Made by a program: the position numbers and the translations under genes | Origin: Nymphaea colorata | Lineage: Eukaryota; Streptophyta; Magnoliopsida; Nymphaeales; Nymphaeaceae | Reading direction: 5' to 3' | Length of the DNA stretch: 64,000 nucleotides | Assembly: GCF_008831285.2 (NCBI RefSeq) | Contig: NC_045149.1 | Location: 15,154,578 to 15,218,577 of the forward strand | Notes under the pieces: model-generated | What the model was told of the DNA's origin: nothing | The model's input: only the letters and a program-made list of their open reading frames with translations | The model's database searches: none | Shown: piece by piece, positions 35,426 to 46,474 of the stretch | Layout: every line of letters begins with the position of its first letter | How positions within the stretch are numbered: the first letter of the stretch is position 1

Positions 35426-37303
35426 CCACACGGCCTTCTCGAGAGACAACTTCTTTCGGGGAAAAATATCCAACGAGTTGCAAACAAAAGGCCCTTTTAA
35501 GAACCAGTTGCTCTCGCCGGAGAAAAGAGAAACCAGGATCGTAATTTTCTCGACAGCAACACATGCCATCGTTGTCTTGAATCATCGCCCTTTCAAACTT
35601 TTCCGGTTCATTGTATAATACAATACAAAGAGATGAAGAGTGGGGAAAACTTAAATCGTCGGATAAAAGAAGAAGGTAAGTTTCAGTGGCCGATCGGTTA
35701 CCGACTTCACGAGTCGGCAACACGCAACGTATACAGCTTCAAGGTCGGCCACTTTTAGTTGTAATAGAGGCAAGTGGACCCAGGCTGTCCATGGACAAAC
35801 ATATCCACGACTTCTAGCCCCCGTTAATTATGAATCTCAGAAAAACAGAGACGTCCAGTACTTCTCCATCCTGCAAAAGACAACACTGTCCATGTGTCCG
35901 CCTCGATACAGCTAGCTAGGGAATACACGGGCACATTATTGCTAAAGGAAAGGATTTTATGGTGTCCAAGAACGTAGTAAGAGAGTGTTTGGTTCGCCGG
36001 ACGTTCTTGGCTTCGGGGGTAAAGAATTACGCTTCATCTCTTCAAACAGGGAATAGTATAGTTTTCTCCAAATTAATACTTCCTCCAGAACATGAAAAAG
36101 TGAAACTCAGATTTATGACATGCTGTCGATATAACGAGGGTGTAAGGCAATCCAAAAATGTCGAAGCAAATAACGGGAAATAGATCTTGTCACCTTAGAT
36201 TAGATGTTTTCTTGGTCATTAAATTAATTTGTCCAACTTGTATTCGGTTTCCTATTGCTTACATTATTATATTCGCTTCATCTAGAAACTTGGACTCGAT
36301 AATTTTTTGTACATTCACATATAAATAATCAAGGCGGTTGGCTGTATGTCAAATCATGCTGCTCAATCGCATCATAATCCGAAGATCTTGGGGGCATTTA
36401 AAAAAGCAAAGAAATTAGATTTCGTCATTTAAGACCTGAAACCAAAATATGGGGCGATTAACTACTGGAAAATCTAAGTCTTCGAAGGGCAATTCAGAAT
36501 AATGAGGGTCTCTTTCTGAGATCACAGGCAAAAACGAAAGATGATTGGAATAATGAATGGGTTGTTGAATATTCGAGATTCGGACTACCTAACGGTGGAC
36601 GACATATATTTTTAATATTCTATTTATATGGTTAGAATTTTTGACAGAAAAACGGGCAGGAGGAAAATAAAAGGGGGCATTCATCAACTACGGAATTTCT
36701 CCTTCACGGGCGACCAACAAGAGTATGTGGAAAAGGAACTAAATTGATTCCTTCTCCATCCAAGTCAAACAGAAAAGAAAGGGCAGCATGTATTTAGATG
36801 CTAACATGATGCAAGGTAGCTGTAATTAGAGTCGTTCAGCTTGTATCGCATTGCAGACTCATGATCAATCATAGATCATCTTAATTCGTTGTTGAATCTC
36901 GACGAATAAGCACTGATCTCGTTCATGCTTCGAGGGATTTGGGTTAGCGGCTGGTAGATGGTCAGATGTTGGTTGAGTGACATCGTCATCAACTTCTTAT
37001 GCAAGTTAAAAGGAAAAAGAGAAAGTCTTGATTCCTATGGTGAATTACTTTCAGAGCTACGTGATAATAATTCTTTGAAAATTTTGAGTGTGGATAATAA
37101 TGTAGTGAGGTTTGAAAACCTCATGCAGTCGTCATAAGAATATGCGCCGTCCTTTGTGACTACACCTTCATGACGTCAATCACGTGATATCACTTTTCTT
37201 GAGGAATAAATATGGACGATCCAAAAATTAATCCCTACCGAAACCATCAGCTGCCTCTCTTATATTTTGCTTGGCATATCTGCCATGTGAACAGAACTTC
37301 ATT

Positions 37304-37304
<1 letters not shown>

Positions 37305-37338
<34 letters not shown>
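37305..37338. repeat. (AT)n microsatellite
   Basis: AT run of about 34 bp in duplication unit 1; a shorter AT run follows at 37447-37460. Confidence 0.9.
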
Positions 37339-37341
<3 letters not shown>

Positions 37342-38019
37342 CCGTGGGAAATTTCGCTCTGTAGTGCATGCAATTCAATTGCTCCGGATGCATCAGGTTG
37401 TATGTGTGTGAGGGCAGGCCGAAGGAATCCATGCTTGTGTGTGTATGTATATATATATATCAGGGATGGAAAGACCCAGTTCAGATCCAATGTAGGTTTA
37501 CCAGATCTCCCCCCTAATCAGATCCGGGTTCTAACTTGGGCTTGAAGAATCTGACATGTAATCTGCTTTATTCCTCCTTAAGAGTTGCATAATTTGGCTA
37601 TGTCCCTTCTTTTCCCGCCCTTGTGACGTAATCGTAGACATGTTCAACAGCATGCTCTCCATTATATCCTACATCTTATTGCAATTATTTCAACATGTTA
37701 GCGTGTCATTATTTAATTAACAGGCTATCTATCTTTGTCTTATGTCTATGATAAAGAGTTCATGAATTTGTTTCTCATTCCAATAAATTGCACGCAGGTC
37801 GAGAGACTTTGTCGCTCACTCCATAGCGTGAAATTAATTTCAACGCTATCTCCAGCCCTGCACTCAAAATCATATCACGGCCAATGAAGATCTCTCATCT
37901 CACTCGCGAGCACTGGATTCGTCCAGCTCTCTCGACCTTATGCTGTCATCGATCGACCAACATCACATGTGACATGTGTTGTCGCAGTCATCTTAGCGGC
38001 GACCTCCGAGCCTCTTCAA

Positions 38020-38060
38020 GGAAGAAGAAGAAGAAGAAGAAGAAGAAGAAGAAGAAGAAG
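38020..38060. repeat. (GAA)n trinucleotide microsatellite
   Basis: About 13 GAA/AGA units at the point where unit 2 has a mixed GAAAGAAAG/GAAGAAG tract (42980-43015), so the simple repeat expanded after the duplication. Confidence 0.9.
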
Positions 38061-39116
38061 ACGGAGGGGGGAGTGAGTTGAAATTTAGTTGACTTGGAAT
38101 TCCAGCTGATTAGTTCAAGCCAAAGGTGAAGCAGAATCGTCGTCCCAGTCCAGAGAAAATTTCTGGAGACTTGACGACGGAAAAATCTCCATTGGAAACC
38201 GAACAACGCTCTTAACACGTATCATTTTTTCAGTCTCAAATTTGCGGGCATCGATTATATAAAGTTATAAATAGATTGCACAATATCGAAAGCGGTTGGT
38301 GGCTTCTTCCCACAGGCCAAGTTGTAAGCAGAAGGACCACGTGATGGGCAATAATACAGATAAGAAATGGGGACAGGGAAGGGAAGGAGAGACGGCCCTT
38401 CCTTTACAGGAAACCAGCAGAAAAAGTATGTCTCTCATGAATAATATATTTATTTAGCACTGACCTGACACTGAAAAGTTCATCACCAATCTCAATAATA
38501 AATGTTCATACCCCACCATCTTCTCTCCCTACATCTCTCTGCCATTATCTTTTTGGGTAGGGAGCTGGAAGGATAGGGCCGGCAACGGCTTTGGTTTCCC
38601 TTCAAAACAAAATAATAAAAAATTTACATGTAGATTTTAAAAAATTTTACTTTTCATATATATATAAAAGTTTTGAAAAATGTTGCTCATGTCAAAATTT
38701 TAAAAACTTTAATTCTTCTCCTTTCATGAAATTTTTTTGACTCTGCTCCTACATTAAATGCACCTAAAGGAGGTCATCCTACAAAAGCATCAAGTTTTAA
38801 CTTATTGTGTAAAGAAATTAAGGAAGACCGTTTCCTTTTTTCTGAAAGACATTAATTTAAGCACTTGACAATGTCTTGAAACACTAATGGCAGGCTGTTT
38901 CTGGTTGTTGGGTAAGAACTTGGTGGACATAACTGAGCCACATTGACTCGTTGGAGTCAGGGCTCAGCTGACCCACCATTCGACCTGACCGGATCCATGA
39001 TGCAAGCAAGCAAACACGATGTTCGTTAGGAAAAGGCTTAGCTAATATAATATTGTCGGATCAGATGTTGAAGAGGTACACCCTTGGAATTATTAATTCG
39101 AAGCATGATCTCATTC

Positions 39117-39299
39117 GTGTTTTGACTGCGTCGCTTGCTTAATTAAGCTTTTTCACTATGTATAAAGCATGCTTCATATATATTTCTTGTATATTTACAT
39201 GTAGATGGTGTTTTGACTGCGTCGCTTGCTTAATTAAGCTTTTTCACTATGTATAAAGCATGCTTCATATATATTTCTTGTATATTTACATGTAGATGG
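39117..39299. repeat. 91-bp tandem duplication, two copies
   Basis: GTGTTTTGACTGCGTCGCTT starts at 39117 and 39208 and both copies run to TTACATGTAGATGG. The copies look identical. Unit 1 has the sequence once (about 33066), so this doubled after the segmental duplication. Confidence 0.95.
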
Positions 39300-40242
39300 C
39301 ATACCAAGTTGTGTCAACCGGAGATGCAATACTTGGAGTAAAACGAAGTAATGTTAAGACATTCTTTTAACTTCAAATTAAATATATGTTATTTTCATTA
39401 TGGTTCCTGCGCTGGAATTTGCTGCAATATCGACCGTTACCAGAATTTTTTTCATATTGAACGGTTTGAGAAAAGCTTCAAGTTACGTTACGCAGTAAAC
39501 ATGCAGTGGCCTTTCAATAATAAGTTTAAATAATTAATGCAGGACCAAAAAAGGAGCTAACCGATCACCAGTCCTTTTATTATATAGAGGCATTATTTGA
39601 TTTTTTTTTTTAATTTATTGCTTCTATAGATCTAGAATGAATTATAAGATAGCAATGAAAACTATTGCGTCCAAAAAGTAATAACACCATCACCAACTTG
39701 TAGAGTTTGAAGAGGCATGGTAGAAGATACCATTTTGAATTTGAGACGAAAATCTTGGTGTATTAATGGAAGCGGGCTCAGTTTGATGACAAGAGAATAG
39801 ATTGTCCGAAGTAACAGCAAGAATTGCTCAAGTGCCAATTAGTAGATTTTAAATATGAGGATTTGATCCATCATGGATTTGTTGACGGAGAGAATGTAGG
39901 GATCCAAACTTCACAAAATTAAACTAAGAATCATTGGCCGTAAGTTGTTATTTTTCAAATTTTTTAAATCGGTACTATAAGTTCTTCTGATCTCAGACAC
40001 TACTGAGAAGACATTAGAATCAGATGAAGCAACAAAGTTTACCAATCTCCAAATTCATCAGCAATCGGTGGTTCGCTCAGTGGTTCTTATACAGTTTGTC
40101 ATTCCTTCACAGGCAACAGCCAACTAGAGTTTTCAAGAACAAAGCAATGAATTAAACTGAAAAAATGGTCATATTATGTATACTTCGATCTCCTTGTTAT
40201 GTACTCCGTCTGGAGAGCTCTGATGCAAGTCAGAACAATAAG

Positions 40243-40430
40243 TGCAGTTCCCGTCCAACCGTGTATTTCGTCCGGCCGGAATTCCAGAACCTTAGCTCAC
40301 CAAAAGCTGCGGATATCCAAAAAAACGGCTGCGGCGACAAGGAAGACAGGGAGTTGTGGAGAAGATTTCATTTAGGACCGTCGTGGTCGCGCGCCCAGAT
40401 GGATGGAGTCTCCGGCCAATCAATTGTTTA
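40243..40430 (-). pseudogene. ERF relic: 3' end only
   Basis: On the minus strand this matches the last ~40 codons and 3' flank of ERF-B (33830-33990). The end still reads FGYPQLLVS before the stop at about 40292, but the PPLSPLSP region is shifted out of frame and the AP2 domain is absent. The shared flank word AAAATGGTCATATT (40160, 33724) ties it to the same ancestral gene. Confidence 0.85.
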
Positions 40431-40536
40431 CCTCTAATGTTTTCTTGATGCATCTGGCCGTCATATTGATGCTTCAGAGTGTACATGCTTATTTCAAAGA
40501 TCTAGGAGCTCCATCATCTGCTCCATAATTAATTGA

Positions 40537-40537
<1 letters not shown>

Positions 40538-40598
<61 letters not shown>
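40538..40598. repeat. (AT)n(AG)n microsatellite
   Basis: AT run of about 38 bp followed by an AG run of about 20 bp. Confidence 0.95.
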
Positions 40599-41007
40599 GG
40601 GAGGTTGATCATAATAATTAATAATCTTAGCCGTTGGCTGTTGTTCTTTTCCACATGAACGATTGAAAGAGGCGTTTCAGTCATCTAACATTAATTAACA
40701 AAATTTTTCTTCTTCCATTTATATGGTTAGCATTTACCGGAAAAGTGGCCAGGAAAAAAAGGAAGGAGCATTCACCAAGTACGGACTTTTCTCCTTTACG
40801 GCTTTTTTGTGAAGCTGTCCACACGGTCCACCAACAAGAGACTCTTCCTTACTTGGAGGATGAACTAAACTACTTCCTGCTCCATCCAAGTGAAAAAGAA
40901 AGGAACGGGCAGCATGTTTTTAGATGCACACATAATGCAACGTGGTTGTAATTAATCTCATTTAGATTGTGTCACGTATTCATGATCAATCATAGTTCAT
41001 CTTAACA

Positions 41008-41128
41008 AAGGGTGTTTGGTGTTTGGAGGAAGAAATACTCTGCAAGTGTCTAATGTTCAATGAGGGCAGATTCATGAAACAGTGACTTTTAATACACAGA
41101 TTCATAAAAACTTATTCAAACACCCCTT
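41008..41128. mobile_element. Candidate small MITE with AAGGG(G)TGTTTG ends
   Basis: Left end AAGGGTGTTTGGTG, right end CAAACACCCCTT, giving imperfect inverted termini about 12 bp long over 121 bp. Ends of this type are common in plant PIF/Harbinger or Mutator-like MITEs. I see no clean target duplication and unit 1 lacks the insert. Confidence 0.45.
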
Positions 41129-41827
41129 AGAGACATGGGGAAAGAGAAGAGCTTTTGTTCCTCAAGTCTCCACCCCATTAGAGAAAAATCTTGGTGACAA
41201 ACAGTATGAAGTTTTAGCTATTTCTAAGGGGTCAAAAATCACATTCGTTCATGCACAAACACGCGCTCGTAAGATTTCTATTTCAAGCAGGTTCGATCCA
41301 TGTTGTAGTTTCTGTTTAAATAGTTGTGTTTTAAACTGTTATTCTAGAACAGTAAACAGATTCAAATGATATTCGTTGTCCACAACCTACAAACCATGTA
41401 AACAAAAAATCACGGTTTCTTGAATATATCGAGTTTTCACTTAGCCGGCTTTGAAAGTCACGGTTCGGTGGCGTTGGAAGTTTGAAATTCTCATTAATGT
41501 GCAACCATATCGGCCGGTCATATCTTTTGAAAATTTTAAAATTTTTGTTTTGGGGTATTAATGTATTGAAGTTTGAAAAGCTCCTGTGGTGGTGACCTTC
41601 TTGATCAATAATTATGCGCCGCTGTTTGTGATGATATACGACGCAAGACTGCAGGGATTAGGGTCCCTTACGCTTTCGTTGGTCAAAAAATTAAGGAACA
41701 GACGTCAGCCACATGATATCACTGATCTTGACGAAACTTGGAAATCATCACCTAATTCATTTATTTGTTCTCGCCGGCATGCATGCATGTGAACATAACT
41801 TCATCCAAATCCCCAATATGTGAATGG

Positions 41828-41985
41828 TGGTGGGCAGGGGCCCCCTCATCTTTTTTTTTTTTTAAGTATATACAATTAAAAAATCATTTAATATATATAA
41901 AATTTTTAACAAATTATATTTGGACCTTTATCAAAATTTCGAAACTATAGTTTCGTCCCATTAGTAAAAATTCTAAGGTTTGTAA
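41828..41985. mobile_element. AT-rich transposon relic, sister of 9240-9400
   Basis: GGGCAGGGGCCCCCTC followed by a poly-T/AT-rich tract with TTTGGACCTTTATCAAAATT and AAACTATAGTTT, in the same word order as 9240-9400. Non-coding. Confidence 0.5.
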
Positions 41986-42655
41986 CTAGGGATGACAAGG
42001 TTGCAGACCCAGTTCAGATCCAATGTCGGCAAGGCTTACCGGTATTCATTCTAGATCTCCACCCTAATCAGATGGTTCAGATCTGGCTCGAGCTTGGGCA
42101 TGAACCTTTGAAACCGTGGGAATTTAGATTTGACAAACATATATAAGACCTGATGTCTACATGTTATCTGCTGAGGTCCTTTTGGGATATTGCAGTTGGC
42201 TTCAGAGTTCGGTGACCTCAACTGCACATGGAGTCCGAGTCCCATTCATATTTCAAATCCTGGATTTGACTAGAAAGATCCGAATTTGAATGCTGCTTTC
42301 TTATCGGATTCTTATCATTCCAAACCAGAGAGATTTTTTATAGCTGGCAAATGACCTGCTGTCTTTTAGCTTTTGCTGGATAAAATTTCAGAACTCTTTT
42401 CACAGAATCTTTTGTGACTTATGGGCATTAGACAAATCCATGATTGCTGAAATTGTTGGTAGTAGCGAGGCCCTAGAAAGTCTGGATACAATCTGAAACT
42501 GAAGAAATTTCAATTGGATGGAAGTCTATTTCTCTTAGAACAAATTATCGGATCCATGTGAAAATTGCACATATCCAACGCAATGCGGAGTCCAATTTCA
42601 CAGTTCTTGAAACTATAGAGTAAGTTCAAATTCGAAAATCTTAAAGTTTCGTCTT

Positions 42656-42745
42656 TACATATTCTTCAGTTGGGCTTCATTAAGAAGAGGAGATGACTAT
42701 TACATATTCTTCAGTTGGGCTTCATTAAGAAGAGGAGATGACTAT
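42656..42745. repeat. 45-bp tandem duplication
   Basis: TACATATTCTTCAGTTGGGC begins at 42656 and 42701, with identical copies ending GAGATGACTAT. Confidence 0.95.
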
Positions 42746-44656
42746 GTACTGGATACCACCTGAACTAGAGAGCAACCACCTACCATCGAAAGGCCGATCT
42801 GTTCAAGGCTTAACTGGTGATGCACTAGAAAGACGCAGGTCAATGAAGACCTATCTCACTTCACAGAGCACTTGCATCCAGCTCTGTCGACCTTAGACTG
42901 TCATCGATCGACCAGCACCCCATGTAGCGTGTGTTGTCTCCGTCATCACAGCGACGACCTCCAATCCAAGTCCCCTCAATGAAAGAAAGAAAGAAGAGGA
43001 GGAAGAAGAAGAAGCAAGAATTATGAGGGAGGGGGGTCGGAGTCGGTTGAAGTTGAGATTGAGTTTGACTTGGAATTCCAACGTCCGAGTCCACAGAAGG
43101 TAGAAAAATCTACACGATACTCATTATTGGAAACCGAACAACAACAACAACTTTAATACTCGTCCCTGACGGGCATCGATATAAAACTACGGATGGTTGG
43201 TGGCTTCAGCTTTGCAGGAGCACCACTTGATGGCCAATAAATAAAATAAAACGTATGGGGACAGGGAAGGAGAGGCGATCCTTCCCAACAAAAGTAGATC
43301 TCCCATGAATAATATATGTAACGGTCATAATCTCCATGTTCATCTGCATACCTCCTTTTCTCTCTCTCCCCATCTCTCTTTATATTATCGTCATCTTCTG
43401 AGGGAGGAAGGAGCTAAGATTATGACGACACTTTATCGATCTGTTATTCTATTGAGAGGAGCAGATGCGGCCACGTAGTGCATGGTTTAGGTACGTTGAA
43501 TTTCTATCATTCTGCTTATATAAGTATGTAGGGAATTGTGTAGAAAAGGTAGAAAAGACAAATAATATAATGCTGGCATTTTTGTCGTAAAGCCTTCTCT
43601 CCCTTCCCTTCATAGGTGTATGTTCACTGACCAGAGCTTTTCAAATTCTGCAACTGGAAGTTTTTTAAGTTTCTCGTCGAATATTAATGAAATAAAAATT
43701 TTCAATTCGAATGCTGATTTGCAGGTTTTTCAAAACTTTGTAGTCGACAGGGATTTGAGGATTCTAAATCGATCTAATTAAGCAATGGCAGAGCTGAATG
43801 TGAATTCAATCGCACTTGATTGGCGAAGATTTTAATATACATATATCTTCATATTGAATTTTACATATTTATGCTCACTAGCAGAGCCAAAAAAAAATTT
43901 ATTCGAGGGCAGTTATTCAAAAAAAAATTTAGATCATTCTAAAGCTCGTCGGATACTTTTATTCAAAAGCACAAAGAAATTATAACTATAGATGCAGTGA
44001 GGCGGTTACGAGCTACCTTTTACTTTTTATGAACTACAAACGATTTGACGCCTTAGAAATGAGAAGGCAGCTTACAAAATTAAAAGTTTAGCAGTACTTC
44101 TTCATGTATTTTCTATCGCTTTCTTGTACATGTGACGATCGATTTGATGCCATCATCTATCAAAGAGATGCATGGCCATTTGATGCGACCAGTCGGATGG
44201 CGAATTAATTAGCAAACTTCGAAGATCCAAGTTATATGCGCATCTTGGTTGCATTATTGGGTTTTCATGTCTATCTATCTTATCTATCTTCCAAATTGGA
44301 TCAGATCTGAGTCACAGTCACAGTAGATATATGGCGCGGACCACATCTGCTCTCCAAGTTTTGTTTTGTTTTCAATATAGTTCCAAATCGATCTCTAGCA
44401 CTTAATTCGGAGTTAGATTTGGATAGCGAACGCAACAAGTTGGATCTAGCTGTTTCTGCTCCCCATTGAGGCATTTTTCGAGGATTATGAGGGGCTTAGA
44501 TCACAGTTGCCAGCAAACCAAGGCATTAATGCCGAAGTATGTATAGTTGACCATTAGCATAAGCTATGATGAGTAAGGAGAAGGAGAAAACTTGTTCAGA
44601 TTGGGACCCAAATTGACATTAGATCCTCATAGAGTAAACTTGGACTCATCCCGCTC

Positions 44657-44985
44657 CATACCCAGATCTCTAAGTTGTCTTATCTTGCCGCCGACTGCCG
44701 ACTGGAGGACCGGGTGAGGGGTTTCAGCCACTTCAAGATACCAAACCCATCCCACTTTTCGACCAGATCCAGTAGCAAACTTGAACTTTGAGAGTTAGGT
44801 AAATGAAGAGGAGCTTCGGTCTCATACCCAGATCTCTAAGTTGTCTTATCTTGCCGCCGACTGGAGGACCGGGTGAGGGGTTTCAGCCACTTCAAGATAC
44901 CAAACCCATCCTGCTTTTCGACCAAATCCAATAGCAAACTTGAACTTTGAGAGTGAGGTAAATGAAGAGGAGCTTCGGTCTCATG
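44657..44985. repeat. 166-bp tandem duplication
   Basis: CATACCCAGATCTCTAAGTT starts at 44657 and 44823; both copies run to AGGAGCTTCGGTCTCAT. The first copy has an extra 7 bp (GCCGACT) and a few substitutions, so it is slightly older than the perfect tandems elsewhere. Confidence 0.9.
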
Positions 44986-45786
44986 TAAGGCTGGGCATCC
45001 GGTCGAGTGCCCGTTGGGTACCTAGTACCCCACCTGACTCATTGGACTCAAAAAAAAAAAAAAGGGAACCGGACCGGCCCAGGTAGGCCCGATTCAGTCG
45101 TGTTCGGCTCGATAATTTTTTTTTAAAGATATATTTTATTAATTTTTATATATAATTATAATATTTTATTATGTTTATATACATATATATTATATTAAAA
45201 ATATGTATTTTTTAATTTAATAAACTCAGGCTCGAACCGAGCTGTCACAAGGGGAAACACATTCTCATTGTCCCCACAGATTACAAAAACTGTCCCCTCC
45301 TTTTGCCAAAAGTACTACAGCGCCTTACTTTTAGATTTCCAAAAACACCCTTTTCGTCAGTCTCCTCGTCGGCACAGAGCCTAAACCCATTTTTCTCAGG
45401 GAAAAAAATGCCCACCCACTTCACTGGGAAATACTTTTCCCACAAACGTATCCCTTCTTGAACAGTGCCCGACTTTTACAAACTTTTAGAAGAATTGTTG
45501 TGTCAAGCGACTAAACAATGATCGCTTTCCAAGTTATCTATAGACATTATTTCCATCCAGTGTTTGGAAAAGAGAGACCAAAAGATCATCTCCCTCGCTT
45601 TCTGGTAATTATTTCACCAGCACTGCATCAAAAACACATGTAGCATCTGCAGGCCGTGACACATGTATCATCACTCACTCACTGGGTGACAAGCGTATGT
45701 GTTTGATGCACTAGATTCCATTTCCCCCGCGTCATCGCTTTCACGTTGATGCCAAAAGAATCGTGCCCGTGACGTGATTCATGTGC

Positions 45787-45830
45787 AGCACATTTTGTCA
45801 TGCACTTAAGCACATTTTGTCATGCACTTA
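45787..45830. repeat. 22-bp tandem duplication
   Basis: AGCACATTTTGTCATGCACT plus TA occurs twice in a row at 45787 and 45809. Confidence 0.9.
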
Positions 45831-46376
45831 GCGTTTGAGATCAATTCGCTACTTACTCCATAGATTTAGATAGAGATGTGCCATTCAGTATCAAACAGGA
45901 AGAACGGACGGTAGAAAACCTTCATTCTCTGTTAACTGCCCGTGGGACTGCCTTGGACACTCTAAATGAATGAGAAATTACCTTGGTGGAATTTGGTACA
46001 TCCACCAAAATGTTCAGGTCATGTCAAGATTTAAATTGGATATATCTTTAACCATCTACTCGTTTGAATTCAGATTTAAATACAAACAAAGAAAGGTCGT
46101 ATCTGAATCCATATCTGATTTTACAATCAGAATCTGATCCAAATATGATTTTCACTTTCATGTCCGATTCTGAATCTAGCCGATTTTCGAACTCTAAGAG
46201 TGTTAGATATAGCATATTTATTTAAAACTAAATCTAATTTGAATCCAAATCTGTTTGAATATTTATTTACATGCAGATCTGATCTGATTGGATGTCGTTT
46301 TTTAATCCAAATCCAATGTGATTTCTTAATGGGATGTTAATTTTTTTGTTCATGTCCAATTTTTTTGACAAGGATG

Positions 46377-46377
<1 letters not shown>

Positions 46378-46472
<95 letters not shown>
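46378..46472. repeat. Long (AT)n microsatellite
   Basis: About 46 uninterrupted AT units, the longest simple repeat in the window. Its true length is likely uncertain in assembly. Confidence 0.95.

Positions 46473-46474
<2 letters not shown>

Larger units (their letters stand above)
33020..38540. repeat. Tandem segmental duplication, unit 1 (keeps ERF-B)
   Basis: Blocks of this unit recur in the same order at 39.1-43.4 kb. 33030-33150 matches 39090-39310. 33340-33430 matches 39380-39490. 33640-33990 matches 40060-40420. 36630-36870 matches 40715-41005. 37070-37220 matches 41520-41750. 37465-37565 matches 41985-42175. 37880-38040 matches 42870-43020. 38330-38450 matches 43190-43320. Each match is diverged and gapped. 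Everything from inside the ERF to about 36.6 kb has no partner in unit 2. Confidence 0.85.
39085..43400. repeat. Tandem segmental duplication, unit 2 (ERF mostly deleted)
   Basis: Collinear with unit 1 (33.0-38.5 kb) but about 1.2 kb shorter. The main loss is the AP2 domain, N-terminus and promoter of the ERF and the following ~1.7 kb. It has local gains: a 91-bp tandem repeat at 39117, an AT/AG microsatellite at 40540, a MITE-like insert at 41008, an AT-rich element at 41828 and a 45-bp tandem at 42656. Confidence 0.85.
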
